Positions 53,764 to 63,365 of a stretch of 64,000 nucleotides of DNA are shown here, piece by piece. The translations under genes were made by a program, and so were the position numbers. The notes under the pieces were generated by a model. That model was given only the letters and a program-made list of their open reading frames with translations, was not told where the DNA came from and did not search any database. Where the stretch lies: NCBI RefSeq assembly GCF_001317355.1, contig NZ_LKET01000039.1:1-64000 (forward strand), read 5' to 3'. Position 1 is the stretch's first letter. Each line of letters opens with the position of its first letter. The DNA is from Oxobacter pfennigii (GTDB lineage: Bacteria > Bacillota > Clostridia > Clostridiales > Oxobacteraceae).

Positions 53764-53868
53764 ATGATTAACTATGTGCTCGGAGGATTAATGATTCCTG
53801 TACACAAAATAAATTCTGGTGACAAAGGAGAAGGTACTTATGAGTATTATAGTTGTTGGCGGACATGA
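53764..53868 (+). CDS. possible 34-codon ORF overlapping the DUF2325 gene
   Basis: A perfect AAGGAGG lies seven bases before ATG 53764. The frame reads MINYVLGGLMIPVHKINSGD and then KGEGTYEYYSCWRT before a stop at about 53868, overlapping the first ten codons of the DUF2325 gene in another frame. It might be a leader that couples translation, or the strong site could be a remnant. No similarity recognised. Confidence 0.35.
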   Translation: MINYVLGGLMIPVHKINSGDKGEGTYEYYSCWRT

Positions 53869-54127
53869 AAGAATGCATGATGTTTATAAAGAAGTATGCA
53901 GGAAAAAAGGTCATACCGTTAAGGTGTTTACCAAGATGCCTGCCAAGTTTGACAAGCTCATCGGCAGCCCGGACGGTATATTGCTTTTCACCAGCACCGT
54001 ATGCCATAAAATGGTGAATACGGCTGTAAAAGAAGCAAAGAGAAAAAAAATACCGGTGGTAAGATGCCATAACAGCAGCGCCGTATCGCTGGAGCAGTCC
54101 ATAGCAGAGCTGGAAAACAGTTTTTAA
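53840..54127 (+). CDS. DUF2325-family protein
   Basis: The 95-residue protein (MSIIVVGGHERMHDVYKEVC) is a single alpha/beta domain with the conserved LLFTSTVCHKMVNTAVKEAK and the closing RCHNSSAVSLEQSI of DUF2325. Members often lie near metal or cofactor genes and carry conserved Cys/His (here C in TVCHK and RCHN). Start ATG 53840 behind GGAGAAGG; the GTG at 53819 lies before this site. Confidence 0.88.
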   Translation: MSIIVVGGHERMHDVYKEVCRKKGHTVKVFTKMPAKFDKLIGSPDGILLFTSTVCHKMVNTAVKEAKRKKIPVVRCHNSSAVSLEQSIAELENSF

Positions 54128-54259
54128 AGCAATCTAAAAGGTCTCACAGTTTATTTGAATTGTGGGACTTTTTATGATTTCATGTTTTATTAGCTCTTTC
54201 ATAAATATTTTAATTGAGCAGCTGCCAATATTTTGATATAATATTAAAAAATCAATAAT

Positions 54260-54417
54260 AAATACAGGTGATAATCTTTAAGGATTATTAGAGGGAAGCA
54301 GGTGAAATTCCTGCACGGTCCCGCCGCTGTATAAGAGGAGTCTCAATACAAAGCCACTGGTTAACCGGGAAGGGTATTGAGGTGATGATACTTGAGTCAG
54401 AAGACCTGCCTGTATTT
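54260..54417 (+). promoter_or_regulatory. cobalamin riboswitch aptamer
   Basis: The element has the P1 pairing AATACAGG (54261-54268)/CCTGTATT (54409-54416). The diagnostic box AGGGAAGCAGGTGAAATTCC begins near 54292, and GCACGGTCCCGCCGCTGT follows. The conserved 3' part GCCACTGG, then GTCAGAAGACCTGCC, is also present. It binds adenosylcobalamin or another corrinoid and should reduce expression of the cobN unit when the vitamin is plentiful. A terminator with a leader ORF in front follows. Confidence 0.95.
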
Positions 54418-54458
54418 CTACGCCAGCATACTCTACGGAAGATAGGGAGGTGTTATTT

Positions 54459-54491
54459 ATGAAAGCAGTATTTTTTTGCGGGTTCAAATAG
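54459..54491 (+). CDS. ten-codon leader ORF between riboswitch and terminator
   Basis: AGGGAGG lies eight bases before ATG 54459, and the frame codes MKAVFFCGFK before TAG (54489-54491). The stop codon overlaps the first bases of the terminator stem (54490-54500), so a ribosome on the last codons would cover the 5' arm of the stem. It could convert translational control by the riboswitch into control of termination. Chance occurrence is possible, given its small size. Confidence 0.45.
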   Translation: MKAVFFCGFK

Positions 54492-54526
54492 CCTCTTGAC
54501 TTTTAGTCAGGAGGCTTATGTTTTTT
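54490..54526 (+). terminator. riboswitch expression-platform terminator
   Basis: AGCCTCTTGAC (54490-54500) and GTCAGGAGGCT (54506-54516) form an 11-bp stem with one G-U pair, followed by TTATGTTTTTT. It lies between the aptamer and the cobN ribosome site. Confidence 0.85.
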
Positions 54527-54542
54527 GATAGGAGGTTTAAGC

Positions 54543-57500
54543 GTGAAACTTGTTGTTGTTACAGTCTCTAATGTAGTTCTTTCGGACATGGTGAATGCCG
54601 CAAGAGAGATAAATCAAAAATGGCCTGACAGTCTTAGCCTGAAACTATATTATGCGGGTAAAGCCCTTTCATCAAAAAAGATGGAGGATTTAAAGGAAAA
54701 CCTAAAAGGTGCAAACATGATAATAGTGGATCTCATGGGTGCGCCTAATGAAATAAGGGAATTCATATTAAAAACCTGCATCAATTTTAAAAAATATATC
54801 GTACCTATAAACGGCGAAAACAGCCCCATAAGATCCCTTTTAAAGCTCGGCACCCTTACTGCCGAGGACCTGGATATGAACAGGTTGAATTTAAGGAAGG
54901 AAAATGATTACGGCTCAATGATGAAGATGCTGGATGTGGCTGAAAAAGTAGGCAATGCAGCTCTCATGGGTAAAATGAAGGACATGAAGAATTATATGGA
55001 CATAAGCAAATACATGAGAAGCGCCGGAGAAGATGATGTTAAGAATATGCTGTATCTAATTCTCAGGGATTATGGAAAAGCAAAGGGCATACCTGAACCT
55101 AAAGAGCCGTCAGTTGCCGAAGATACAGGCATATGCAGGCCTCATGACAGAAAATACTATTTAAGCTTTGAAAAATTTGCGGAAGAAAACCCATTTGATT
55201 CAGCCAAACCTACTGTTGCAATATTTTTTTATGGCCATAGTTATCCTAACCGCACATCAAAATGTGTGGCACAGATTGCACAAAGGATTGGTGAGTTTGC
55301 CAATATACTTCCCGTGGCCTTTTCATCGGCTTCATCAAAAAACATTGAAGGGCTGAAATCCATTCTTGATAATGCAGGAGGACAAAAAGTAAATCTCATA
55401 ATAAATTTTATGTCTTTCAGGCTGAGTGCAGGCCCTATGGGAGGCGATGCCCAGGCTGCCGTGGATATGCTTAAAGAGCTTAACGTTCCGGTGCTTCATC
55501 CTTTCTTTATGACGAAAAGAGAAATTGATGAATGGAGAAATTCTCCTCAGGGCATAAATCCTTCAGAATTCCTGGTATCGGTTATGCTGCCCGAACTGGA
55601 CGGGTGTATTGAAACAATACCCGTAGGAGCCATGGTGAAGGCCGGTGCACATGTAGAGGAAGAATATGATATAGAGCTAAGCGAGCTTTCGCTTATAGAG
55701 GAAAGGGCGGAAAAGCTGGTTTCCAGGGTTTATAACTGGCTGAGGCTGAGAACAAAATCCAATTGCGACAAGAAGGTAGCTATAATTTGTTACAATTATC
55801 CGCCCGGCGAAGATAACATTTTTGGGGGGGCCTTTCTGGATACTTTTTCTTCAGTGGAGAACATTCTTCACTTTATGAAGGATGATGGGTATACGCTGGA
55901 ATGCATCACAAAGGAAGAACTGATGGATATTTTTGCAGCTGGAAAAATTGTAAACTCAGCCAAATGGGCCAATGAAGAGCCTTCAGAATTGTTTATAAGG
56001 TATGGCAAAGAAGAATATGAAAAGTTCTTATTCGGGGAATCCTTTGAAAAAGAAATAGAAAGGCAGTGGGGAAAAGCTCCCGGGAGGATAATGAGTGAAG
56101 GAGATAATTTTCTCATACCCGGCATAATAAACGGGAATATATTTATCGGCCTTCAGCCTTCAAGGGGGATTCATGAAAATCCCGAAAAGGTATATCATGA
56201 CAAGAGCCTGCTGCCCCACCACCAGTATATAGCCTTCTATCATTGGCTGAAAGAGAGCTTCAAGGCGGACATTATCATTCATGTCGGCACCCACGGCACG
56301 CTGGAGTTTCTTAAAGGGAAGGAATGCGGCATGTCGGGTCACTGCTTTCCGGATATGCTCATTGGCGACATACCACATGGCTATATCTATTATGCCGGGA
56401 ATCCGGCAGAAGCCATGATTGCAAAACGCAGGTCCCATGCTGTGATGATAAGCTATCAGCCTCCGGTTTTCATGGAAGGGGAACTATACGGAGACCTTTT
56501 GAAATTGGAGAGCATGGTTAATGAATATCATGAAGCCCAGAGAGTTCAGCCTCAAAGATGCAATGATTTAATGGAAAGAATTGTTGAAGCAGCAGAAAAC
56601 CTTAAGCTTGACGGGAATAGCCTGCAGGACCTTGAAGGTGAGTTATACAGAATCAAAAAATCTCTGGTGCCAAGGGGCCTTCATACCTTTGGCAAAGCTT
56701 ATGATAATGACGAAGCCGCAGGCTATATGAAATTTATATTGAGGTATGACAGGGGAGAAATCAAATCCTTAAGAAGGCTTGTGGCTGAATCCGAAGGATA
56801 TAATTATGAACTGCTAATGGAGCGCAGGGAAATACAAACCCTGTCAAAGCTGGATACTGCCGCGGCAAAAATAGTAGATTATTACATTAGAAACGACAGG
56901 GTACCCCGCTACATTATAAAGGACGACGGTTTGAGGGAAGAAGCAGCTGCAGCCCTTGAATTTGGTATAAGAGCTTATTCATCGGCAATTGAATGCCATG
57001 AGCATAAGGGATTTCTAAAAGTATTGTCGGGGGAGTACCTGCCGGCTCGCCTGGCAGGCGATACCATAAGGAATCCGGAAGTGCTTCCCTCAGGATATAA
57101 CCTTTACCAGTTTGACCCCAGAATGGTGCCGGGAGAGGCTGCCATGCAAAGAGGAGCAAATATTGCCATGAACACGTTGGAGCAGTATAAAAAAGAAAGG
57201 GGAGAATACCCCAACAGCACGGCTGTAATACTGTGGGGCTTGGAAACCTCAAGGACCCAAGGGGAGACAGTTGGGCAGATACTTCATTATTTAGGAGTAA
57301 GAGTGGCACCTAAAAGAAGCCTTTTTAAGGCGGATTATGAAATAATACCCTTAAGTGAACTGGGAAGGCCCAGAATAGATGTAGTTGTAAACATATGCGG
57401 CTTTTTCAGGGATATGTTCCCAAACCTTATAGATGACCTCAATGATATTTTTAAAAGACTGGCAGAGCTTGAAGAGCCTGATGAACAAAACTATTTTAAA

Positions 57501-58292
57501 GCAAATACCAGAAAAATATTCAATAAGCTCTCAGATGAAGGGTACAGCTTAAAAGAGGCAGAAGAGCTTTCCTACTCAAGGATTTTCGGCCCTAAGGAAG
57601 GGGAGTATGGCACAGGTATAAGCAAGCTTATCGAAACAAAAAACTGGGAGGGTGAAAAACAGATAGGTGAAATGTATGTAAGCAGGCTGAAGCATGTATA
57701 CAGTAAAAATTACAGGGGAATGGAAGCCGGCGATATTTTAGAGGCCCATCTTGAAGCAGTTGACATAGTATCACAGGTACGCAGCAGCCACGAGTATGAG
57801 GTAACGGATTTAGACCACTACTACGAATATTTCGGAGGGCTGTCAAAGTCCGTTGAGATGGCAAAGGGTAAAAAGGCCGCAGTCTATATAACGGATACAA
57901 CCACAGAAAAGATTGAGACAGAAACCGTTGATAAATCCATTGCCCGGGGCGTCCGCACCCGTCTTTTAAACCCAAAATGGATAGACGGGATGCTGGAGCA
58001 TAAATATCATGGGGTACAGAAAATAAGCGACAGGTTTGAAAATATGCTGGGGCTGGCTGCTTCAACAAATAAGGTGGAGAACTGGATATTCAGCAGTTTG
58101 AATTCCGCATATGTAATGGACGAGGAAATGAGGATGCGCATGAAGGAAAACAACCGCTGGGCTTATTTCAGTATTCTGGAAACCCTCTTGGAATGCAATA
58201 GACGGGGATATTGGAATGCTGAAGAGGATGAAATAAAAGGGCTCATGGATGCATACCTTGAGCTCGAAGGAGATATTGAAGAAGGAATATAA
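54543..58292 (+). CDS. cobN: CobN-type cobaltochelatase large subunit
   Basis: The 1249-residue protein belongs to the CobN/BchH family, which holds the corrin or porphyrin and receives the metal in an ATP-driven chelatase. The family hallmark HVGTHGTLEFLKGKE (about 586-600) and the following PDMLIGDIPHGYIYYAGNP and LVPRGLHTFG blocks are clear. The C-terminal half has the typical GDILEAHLEAVDIVSQVRSS. Start GTG 54543, with GGAGG upstream. Chelatases need an AAA+ and a vWA/AAA subunit (CobS/CobT or ChlI/ChlD). Neither is recognised next to it, unless the AAA+ ATPase two genes downstream serves. Control is by the riboswitch upstream. Confidence 0.93.
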   Translation: MKLVVVTVSNVVLSDMVNAAREINQKWPDSLSLKLYYAGKALSSKKMEDLKENLKGANMIIVDLMGAPNEIREFILKTCINFKKYIVPINGENSPIRSLLKLGTLTAEDLDMNRLNLRKENDYGSMMKMLDVAEKVGNAALMGKMKDMKNYMDISKYMRSAGEDDVKNMLYLILRDYGKAKGIPEPKEPSVAEDTGICRPHDRKYYLSFEKFAEENPFDSAKPTVAIFFYGHSYPNRTSKCVAQIAQRIGEFANILPVAFSSASSKNIEGLKSILDNAGGQKVNLIINFMSFRLSAGPMGGDAQAAVDMLKELNVPVLHPFFMTKREIDEWRNSPQGINPSEFLVSVMLPELDGCIETIPVGAMVKAGAHVEEEYDIELSELSLIEERAEKLVSRVYNWLRLRTKSNCDKKVAIICYNYPPGEDNIFGGAFLDTFSSVENILHFMKDDGYTLECITKEELMDIFAAGKIVNSAKWANEEPSELFIRYGKEEYEKFLFGESFEKEIERQWGKAPGRIMSEGDNFLIPGIINGNIFIGLQPSRGIHENPEKVYHDKSLLPHHQYIAFYHWLKESFKADIIIHVGTHGTLEFLKGKECGMSGHCFPDMLIGDIPHGYIYYAGNPAEAMIAKRRSHAVMISYQPPVFMEGELYGDLLKLESMVNEYHEAQRVQPQRCNDLMERIVEAAENLKLDGNSLQDLEGELYRIKKSLVPRGLHTFGKAYDNDEAAGYMKFILRYDRGEIKSLRRLVAESEGYNYELLMERREIQTLSKLDTAAAKIVDYYIRNDRVPRYIIKDDGLREEAAAALEFGIRAYSSAIECHEHKGFLKVLSGEYLPARLAGDTIRNPEVLPSGYNLYQFDPRMVPGEAAMQRGANIAMNTLEQYKKERGEYPNSTAVILWGLETSRTQGETVGQILHYLGVRVAPKRSLFKADYEIIPLSELGRPRIDVVVNICGFFRDMFPNLIDDLNDIFKRLAELEEPDEQNYFKANTRKIFNKLSDEGYSLKEAEELSYSRIFGPKEGEYGTGISKLIETKNWEGEKQIGEMYVSRLKHVYSKNYRGMEAGDILEAHLEAVDIVSQVRSSHEYEVTDLDHYYEYFGGLSKSVEMAKGKKAAVYITDTTTEKIETETVDKSIARGVRTRLLNPKWIDGMLEHKYHGVQKISDRFENMLGLAASTNKVENWIFSSLNSAYVMDEEMRMRMKENNRWAYFSILETLLECNRRGYWNAEEDEIKGLMDAYLELEGDIEEGI

Positions 58293-58309
58293 AGAAAGAG
58301 GTGATTTAA

Positions 58310-59665
58310 TTGACCAAGATTGACCTTTTTATAAAACTTTTAGATGAGAGGGAAGCAAATGAAATACTTAAGCACTTTAATGCCTATGTAAAAGGAGATA
58401 ACAGCGATTTAAAAAAAGTCAGGCTCAGGACGATATTGAAGGGGCAGTTTCCCAGAAAAAAAAATAAAAATGAAGTTGTGGACCCTTTTCACCAGACCTG
58501 CATGAGGTATAAACAGGAATATTTAGGGATGCTCAATGAGGATGAATTTTTCGTATCCATAACCGAAAGCGGAGGAGTATTGCCGGATTATGCCAGGCTG
58601 GCTAATTTGCTGATTTACTATCCTGAGAGATTTGAAGAGCTGTGCCCTATGATAGAAGACAATATAAAAACGGGGAAGGGGCCTTTTGACCTGGAATTCT
58701 ATTTCACCAAGGATGAGGAAGTCAGCGGCTATATAAAAAAGATATCTTATCTCGAACACAATGCGGTATTCATAAAGGTAGTGGACAGGATAATAGCAAG
58801 AGCCGTTGAAAACAAGCTTATAAAAATTGACCCGGATAAAATGGAAGAAATGCGAAACGGATCTTTAGCGGACTGGCACAGGCTGAACAAAAAAGAGCCC
58901 GGAAAACCCTTCATGTGGAAATATTACTATTTGAAGACTCATGAAAATATAGACAGCAGCATCGTCAACAGCTTTTGCCTTGATATAATAGGCTGCATAC
59001 TGGTGCTGTATGAAAGCAGTTATGTTATGTGCGTGGAAGAGGTAGTCAAGTCAAAAATCGGAGATTATGCCCGGGAATTAAAAGCTTTTAAAGAACTTGC
59101 CAAATCCATGGAAAATGAGAAAAAGGGCTGGGAGGATAAACTCAACCAGGCTACGTCGGAAATTCAAAACATGCTGGAGGCAAAGGAGAAAGAAAACCAG
59201 GAGCTTAACGACCAGATCAATAAAGAAAGAATGGAGCTTAAGAAAAAAGAAAAAGAGCTGTCAGACAGGGTAAAAGAGCTTGAAAAAATGTATTCAAAAG
59301 AAAAAAGAAGCAAAGAAAACCTGGAGAAAAAAATCAATAAAAACAGTGAATATTTAAAATACGCATTGGCACAGCAGGAAAAACAAAAATATATATTTGG
59401 CGTAATATCCGATATGGAGATAAATATTTCTAAGGAAATATTTAAAGAAGTGCTTTTTATGCCTTATAAGAACTGGTATGACAGGGTTAAGGATGTGGAT
59501 TATGTATATATACAGCGTGAAGGCATATCCGGGACTCAATTATCTCAAATTAAGCAATACTGCAGCAGGAACAATATAAAGGACAGCATAATAAGCGTAA
59601 AAAACGAAAAAGATCTGATAGAGCAGATTTCAAGGCTGAAAGTCCGGATGGGAGGGGCTTCCTAA
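58310..59665 (+). CDS. coiled-coil protein of the McrBC-like cassette
   Basis: The 451-residue protein has an N-terminal helical domain (about 1-245), a long coiled coil (about 250-350: KKGWEDKLNQATSEIQNMLE and Lys/Glu heptads) and a small alpha/beta C-terminal domain (about 365-445). It starts with TTG behind AGAGGTGAT, 17 bp after cobN. The ATPase gene follows without a gap. Coiled-coil partners next to McrB-like ATPases are known in several restriction-like systems (for example CoCoNuT-type arrangements). The N-terminal part is not a domain that I recognise. Confidence 0.75.
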   Translation: MTKIDLFIKLLDEREANEILKHFNAYVKGDNSDLKKVRLRTILKGQFPRKKNKNEVVDPFHQTCMRYKQEYLGMLNEDEFFVSITESGGVLPDYARLANLLIYYPERFEELCPMIEDNIKTGKGPFDLEFYFTKDEEVSGYIKKISYLEHNAVFIKVVDRIIARAVENKLIKIDPDKMEEMRNGSLADWHRLNKKEPGKPFMWKYYYLKTHENIDSSIVNSFCLDIIGCILVLYESSYVMCVEEVVKSKIGDYARELKAFKELAKSMENEKKGWEDKLNQATSEIQNMLEAKEKENQELNDQINKERMELKKKEKELSDRVKELEKMYSKEKRSKENLEKKINKNSEYLKYALAQQEKQKYIFGVISDMEINISKEIFKEVLFMPYKNWYDRVKDVDYVYIQREGISGTQLSQIKQYCSRNNIKDSIISVKNEKDLIEQISRLKVRMGGAS

Positions 59666-61627
59666 ATGATAGAACACATAGCTGATGATAAAAGACAGCT
59701 TATAGAGAGCAATTTATGCTATATGACGGGTATGCTTGCCGTAAACGAGTCCCTTTATTCCATGACAGGCGAAAGGCAGGAGGCTGTAACTTCCATAAAT
59801 AACGATACTGCCCTTATGTTCTATATAAAACCTTTAAGCCCCGAACCGGAGCCTGTTGAAGAATGGGATACTGGCCCTCCCGATTGTTTTTATATAGGAG
59901 TTGATACCGACCAGAACCAGACCATATGCCCCATATCATATCATACCAGCAGTCCGGAACAGAAGAAGAAAATCCTTTATGAAAAGCTTAAAGGAAGGGT
60001 GATACTGTTTAAGCCTGTAATAAGCTTCTCACCGGGTGATGAAAAAGTGCGCAAAAATGTTGTGATAACTGCCGTGGAGGATATTGCGGCAAAGGAAGAA
60101 ATGTGTTTCTTGCCAATACCCGTGTTTAATATGGATAATGCGGATTTTGAAAAAAAGCTTTTGGAAGGCAGCAATATTATTTTTGAGGAATATAACCATT
60201 CCATGCCTCAGCCGGAATTTATACTCTGCAATGACTATCTGTACGGCGATTTTTCAGGTTGGGTTAAGCATCCTGCAAGTAAAAGAATGTGGAAACACAA
60301 AAAAGGTTTCGGTATTCCTAAGAGGGTGAAATTTGATATGACAGATGAAAAGTTAAAGGGGAAGATAATAAATGTAAATGACAGTTTGGCTTTTATCGGC
60401 AGGGATTTTCTTCAAAAAAACATGGGAGGGCCGGATTACTTGAAAGAAAACATAGGGTTAACCAATATAAAATCAATAGATCAAGACATCAGCTTTGAGT
60501 ATAAATTTATAGAATCCTTATGGGAATTCACCTTGAAGGAAAACCTGTATTATTCCGTAGCTGACCTTATAAATCTTCATGTATGCGTCAAAACAAACCC
60601 TTTGACAATACTTTCGGGCATGTCGGGTACCGGAAAATCCATGCTGGCTTTATGTTATGCAAGGATGCTTTGTTTATCAGAAGAGAAGGGTAACTTGCTG
60701 TTTTTGCCCATAAGCCCGTCGTATACCGAGCCGGCGGATATATTGGGATATCTTAACGGGACCAACGGATTGTACATTCCGGCTGATACAGGTTTAATGG
60801 ATCTTCTCATAAGGGCAATGGATAAACCCGATGAAATGCATGTGGTCATATTTGACGAAATGAACCTTTCGCAGGTAGAATACTGGTTTGCGCCTTTCAT
60901 ATCCCTTCTTGAAAAAGAAGGGAATGACAGGAGGCTGTTATTATACAGCCCCAATGCAAATTGCATAAACAGGCATGTTTATAAAGAAAGTATTGAAATA
61001 GGCGATAATGTAAGATTTATCGGGACTGTAAACATCGATGAAACCTCTAAGGATTTTTCCGACAGGCTGCTAGACAGGGCTAATATAATAACGCTGAATA
61101 AGCCTACGCTGAAAAACCTCACAGCTGTTCTTAAAGGGAATGACAAATTGGATGTATCCTATAAGAGATATATGGGAAATTCCTTTGAAAAGTACCGGGC
61201 ATGGTATAATGATTCAAACTGGTGCGAGGCATATACCGATGATGAAATAGAATTTCTTGATGAACTGCATCAAAAAATCAGTAAATATGATGAGCAAAAA
61301 GGAGTGTCCTTCAGAATAACCAAAAAAATAGGGGAGTATATTCTCAATATACCTGCAAGCAAAGAAGGCCAGCCCATGCTTTCAAAGGAGGATGCCTTTG
61401 ATATACAAATAAAGCAGAGGCTGATAACCAAGATAAAAGGCACCGAAAAGCAATTCGGGAAGCTTATTGGAACCATAAGGGACAATTCAAAAAACCAGCC
61501 TGAACAAAGCGAGCTTTTTGATTTCTTTAATTCCCCTAAGGCAAGGAAGGTAAGCAGCTTTAACAGCACAAAACAGGAAATAATAAGGAAAGCAAAGGAA
61601 CTGGGTGTATATGGATACACTAATTAA
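59666..61627 (+). CDS. McrB-like AAA+ ATPase (AAA_5 clade)
   Basis: The 653-residue protein has an N-terminal domain of unknown type (about 1-270). An AAA+ core follows with Walker A GMSGTGKS (318-325), Walker B VVIFDEMN (393-400), sensor FIGTVNIDET (451-460) and the Arg-rich DRLLDRA (466-472). This layout matches the dynein-related AAA_5 clade that holds McrB, MoxR and CobS. The McrB GTP signature (NTADRS) is replaced by NIDETSKD, so nucleotide choice is open. Its start immediately follows the coiled-coil gene stop, and its end overlaps the nuclease gene. Confidence 0.88.
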   Translation: MIEHIADDKRQLIESNLCYMTGMLAVNESLYSMTGERQEAVTSINNDTALMFYIKPLSPEPEPVEEWDTGPPDCFYIGVDTDQNQTICPISYHTSSPEQKKKILYEKLKGRVILFKPVISFSPGDEKVRKNVVITAVEDIAAKEEMCFLPIPVFNMDNADFEKKLLEGSNIIFEEYNHSMPQPEFILCNDYLYGDFSGWVKHPASKRMWKHKKGFGIPKRVKFDMTDEKLKGKIINVNDSLAFIGRDFLQKNMGGPDYLKENIGLTNIKSIDQDISFEYKFIESLWEFTLKENLYYSVADLINLHVCVKTNPLTILSGMSGTGKSMLALCYARMLCLSEEKGNLLFLPISPSYTEPADILGYLNGTNGLYIPADTGLMDLLIRAMDKPDEMHVVIFDEMNLSQVEYWFAPFISLLEKEGNDRRLLLYSPNANCINRHVYKESIEIGDNVRFIGTVNIDETSKDFSDRLLDRANIITLNKPTLKNLTAVLKGNDKLDVSYKRYMGNSFEKYRAWYNDSNWCEAYTDDEIEFLDELHQKISKYDEQKGVSFRITKKIGEYILNIPASKEGQPMLSKEDAFDIQIKQRLITKIKGTEKQFGKLIGTIRDNSKNQPEQSELFDFFNSPKARKVSSFNSTKQEIIRKAKELGVYGYTN

Positions 61628-63365
61628 GCTTATATTCACCCAGGTTAATATGAATAACAAATACTCTGAGACCTTGGTAGAAATCAGAGAATCCGATACG
61701 GAAAAATCCGAGGAAATAGTAGGGGAATTTAATGAATATAACATGATAGATGTAAGGTTTGAATGCCCTATAAAGGAAGCGGTTCTTGAAATAGACAGCA
61801 GCATTTCCCTATATCCTGTAAAAGTGAAGCCAGGGCAAAACATAATGATTACGGAAGGTATGGATTCCTCTCCTATGCTTACACCCGGCTATTATGAATT
61901 GAGGGTTATCTTACCCTTTAAAACCTTTGAAAGGCTGTATTTTATAAAGCCGGCAACTATGACCTTTCAATCGATAATAAATCTGAGAGATTTTCTGGAT
62001 AGCATTCATGAAGGCCTCTCGCAAAATATATATGTGCAGAGAATTTCCGGATTGAAAAATATATTCAGTGAAGATGAATACCTGCTGTTTAAGATTTATA
62101 ATTTTATTGAAAATAACAGTGATATGTTAGTTAAAAACATTGACAGCATAATCAGAAATCCTATAACGGATATAGAGAAAGTTTATGAAGATAAAAAGGC
62201 TTATAAAAGCCATTCTGCCCTCACAAGTAATATTGCCGCAAATAAATGGATTAAAAAGGCTGTGGGAAAGACAATTGAGATTCTGTGCGACCTTGAAGCT
62301 AAATATGTAAAGATATTTTATAAATTGGATACTATTGCCAAGGATAAGAGGGCAGCCATAAAGAGGCTGGAATATGAATATGCATCCCTCAGCAAGGATA
62401 AAACAATCGTCTTTAATTTTATAAAAAGCAAGCAGAACAGCATCAAATTTATGCGGGAAGACGTAGACAGGATAAATGTGCAGTCCAGGTATATAAAAGA
62501 TATACTTGAAAAGGTCGTGAATATAAAATCCAGGTTTCTTTATTTCATGTATGAAACATGGCTTAAGGATATAGAAGGATATGACAGGCTTATAAAGCCG
62601 GCGGCCTGCATTTTCAAGGACGACAGGTATTATAGTATATATGAAGCTTATAATGACATTGAATCCATGGATAAAAAAGATAAGAATCCAGTCAGGTCGG
62701 CTTTTCAAAGCAAAAAAACATCTAAATTATTTGAATACTATGTCACATACCTGGTTATAAACATTTTAATTGACAATGGCTTTAAATGGTCTGAAGGCTG
62801 GCTTTTAAATAATGATGGGCAGGAAGTGGGCGATATACCTCCGGGAGAAATAATGAAGTTTTACAGAAATAATATAAGATGCGAGGTTGCTTATGAAAAA
62901 GAAGTAGCCGTGGACTATGATATTATAAGTAAAAATACCAGCGGCTTTGTAAGAATAAATGCAAGGCACTATACTCCCGATATCAGGATAGCATTCTATA
63001 ATATGAATTCCGGCCTGCTTATAACGGCTTTTATAATTGAAGTGAAATGCTGCAGAAGCAGGTATATATACAGCAGCAACGGTCCCACCAATGTAATCGA
63101 ACAGGTAAAAGACTATTGCAATCTGGGATATTATGATAAAAACAGCAGCGGCAAAAGGAAAACCAGGCAGGGTGTAATTGAAGAGGTTTTAATAGTTTAT
63201 CCCAGGCAGAACAACCCGGTGCGTTATGAATATGATGACCTCAATATCTCCTTTATACAGGTGGAAGCAGCAGGCAGTAAAGATTTAAGCCGGCATTATG
63301 GGTATAATAAACTCAGAATAGAAGTTGAAAAGTATATTGAAGCGGTAATGAATTTGAGGATGTGA
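61605..63365 (+). CDS. DUF2357/PD-(D/E)XK nuclease, McrC-like partner
   Basis: The 586-residue protein has a DUF2357-like N-terminal half (beta domain 1-120, then helices; a coiled-coil region about 245-305). A C-terminal PD-(D/E)XK nuclease follows, with Asp459 in HYTPDIRIAF and the E-x-K pair Glu479/Lys481 in FIIEVKCCRS; a Gln in EQVKDYC follows. Such proteins are the nuclease partner of McrB-like ATPases. The start is GTG 61605 (AAAGGAA six bases upstream), which overlaps the ATPase gene; ATG 61611 is the alternative. Its stop overlaps the cobO start by 4 bp. Confidence 0.85.
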   Translation: MYMDTLIKLIFTQVNMNNKYSETLVEIRESDTEKSEEIVGEFNEYNMIDVRFECPIKEAVLEIDSSISLYPVKVKPGQNIMITEGMDSSPMLTPGYYELRVILPFKTFERLYFIKPATMTFQSIINLRDFLDSIHEGLSQNIYVQRISGLKNIFSEDEYLLFKIYNFIENNSDMLVKNIDSIIRNPITDIEKVYEDKKAYKSHSALTSNIAANKWIKKAVGKTIEILCDLEAKYVKIFYKLDTIAKDKRAAIKRLEYEYASLSKDKTIVFNFIKSKQNSIKFMREDVDRINVQSRYIKDILEKVVNIKSRFLYFMYETWLKDIEGYDRLIKPAACIFKDDRYYSIYEAYNDIESMDKKDKNPVRSAFQSKKTSKLFEYYVTYLVINILIDNGFKWSEGWLLNNDGQEVGDIPPGEIMKFYRNNIRCEVAYEKEVAVDYDIISKNTSGFVRINARHYTPDIRIAFYNMNSGLLITAFIIEVKCCRSRYIYSSNGPTNVIEQVKDYCNLGYYDKNSSGKRKTRQGVIEEVLIVYPRQNNPVRYEYDDLNISFIQVEAAGSKDLSRHYGYNKLRIEVEKYIEAVMNLRM

